From UBA7957 sp965224675 (GTDB lineage: Bacteria > Pseudomonadota > Gammaproteobacteria > Granulosicoccales > Granulosicoccaceae), in contig CBDDAA010000002.1 of assembly GCA_965224675.1 (NCBI GenBank), positions 186,001 to 250,000 of the forward strand: 64,000 nt of DNA, in the 5' to 3' direction. The notes below the pieces were generated by a model that was not told where the DNA came from, did no database searches, and saw only the letters and a list, made by a program, of their open reading frames with translations. The position numbers were made by a program, and so were the translations under genes. The first letter of the stretch is position 1; each line of letters starts with the position of its first letter. This document shows positions 63,451 to 64,000 of this stretch, piece after piece.

Positions 63451-64000
63451 ATGTCCGATTTAAACATTGATAAGGATCCAGAGGAAACCAATGAGTGGCT
63501 CGAAGCATTAGAAGCTGTCATAAAAGAAGAAGGAACTGAACGTGCACACTATTTACTCGAACGACTGATTAACCAGTCGCGCCAATCGGGTGTTAATTTA
63601 CCCTATAGTGCCAGCACAACCTATATCAATACCATTCCCTCGCATTTGGAATCACGCACACCTGGAAATCGAGATATCGAACGAAAGATTCGTGCGATGA
63701 TTCGTTGGAATGCAACAGCCATGGTGCTTCGGGCCAATCGCGATGGTGGTGAGCTGGGCGGGCATATCGCCAGCTTTGCCTCCGCCGCAACACTTTACGA
63801 TGTTGGTTTTAATCATTTTTTTCATGCACCTACTGCTGAGCATGGCGGTGATCTTATATTTATTCAAGGCCATTCCTCCCCGGGTGTATATGCCCGGGCA
63901 TTTCTCGAAGGGCGATTGACTGAAAAGGATCTTGATAATTTTCGTCGTGAGACCGATGGCAAGGGCCTGCCGTCCTATCCTCACCCTTGGTTAATGCCCG
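63451..64000 (+). CDS. aceE: pyruvate dehydrogenase E1 component (homodimeric), N-terminal part
   Basis: AceE is the thiamine-diphosphate E1 subunit of the pyruvate dehydrogenase complex. Only the first 183 codons lie in the window. They include DPEETNEWLEALEAVIKEEG, YINTIPSHLESRTPGNRDIE, RKIRAMIRWNATAMVLRAN, GGELGGHIASFASAATLYDV, FNHFFHAPTAEHGGDLIFIQ and GHSSPGVYARAFLEGRLTE, the family sequence end to end. The ATG at 63451 has a strong AGGGGAG upstream. The E2 gene (aceF) should follow outside the window; its lipoyl domains are clients of the lipoate genes at the left end. Confidence 0.97.
   Translation, partial: MSDLNIDKDPEETNEWLEALEAVIKEEGTERAHYLLERLINQSRQSGVNLPYSASTTYINTIPSHLESRTPGNRDIERKIRAMIRWNATAMVLRANRDGGELGGHIASFASAATLYDVGFNHFFHAPTAEHGGDLIFIQGHSSPGVYARAFLEGRLTEKDLDNFRRETDGKGLPSYPHPWLMP

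Noticed and set aside
63102..63470. 122-residue frame upstream of aceE
   Set aside because: It begins inside element B and runs over the aceE ribosome-binding site and start; no motifs.

Overview
The window is a stretch of chromosome from a moderately AT-rich gammaproteobacterium. Gene content and order (lipB-ybeD-dacA-rlpA-mltB-rodA-mrdA; lptD-surA-pdxA-rsmA; rimP-nusA-infB-rbfA-truB-rpsO-pnp; ftsK-lolA-rarA) fit a marine-type Cellvibrionales/Pseudomonadales relative. That placement is inferred from synteny and protein motifs only; no search was run. Almost all of the window is housekeeping DNA. No prophage, integron, CRISPR array, rRNA, tRNA or intact transposase gene was found.

Layout. 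1-7561 (minus): lipoate and peptidoglycan genes (lipB partial, ybeD, dacA, rlpA, mltB, rodA, mrdA). 7838-9210 (minus): ppa and ung, separated by a clear intrinsic terminator. 9533-15170 (plus): lptD-surA-pdxA-rsmA, with a repeat element inserted at the surA stop codon. 15182-18748 (minus): a very large symporter/hybrid histidine kinase where apaG-apaH often lie. 19026-28635 is the accessory part: an SCP2 protein, the remains of a pseudouridine synthase gene, a MITE-like repeat, an NTF2-like protein, an AraC-type regulator with a DUF1801 gene, a methyltransferase, a HupE/UreJ-like membrane protein, an orphan soxB, a VasI/TagO-like protein outside any type VI locus, and a DUF3047 protein. 28707-33577 (minus): rarA, lolA, ftsK. 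34162-37112 (plus): trxB, a COG3146 acyltransferase and aat. 37362-46596 (minus): tadA, then the transcription/translation block pnp-rpsO-truB-rbfA-infB-nusA-rimP, headed by a strong promoter and a leader with an intrinsic terminator. 47298-57206: a secreted left-handed beta-helix protein, a Ubi-type FAD hydroxylase, a large Nma111-like tandem HtrA protein, argA, a thioredoxin, ubiX and a coiled-coil OmpA protein. 57869-64000: an AhpD-like protein, a semialdehyde dehydrogenase and glutaryl-CoA dehydrogenase (probably one lysine/glutarate route), mtaB and the start of aceE.

The most unusual material is in the intergenic regions. Element A is present as two roughly 270-320 bp copies and one 41-bp palindromic remnant; its terminal inverted repeats differ between copies but match within each copy. 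Element B is a roughly 140 bp MITE-like repeat present twice. A 140-bp inverted-repeat element lies before soxB, a densely folded GC-rich element lies before the semialdehyde dehydrogenase, and an attenuator-like leader precedes rimP. Among proteins, the Nma111-like protease, the secreted beta-helix, the orphan soxB and the orphan VasI-like protein stand out. I did not find a convincing new multi-gene defence or metabolic system.
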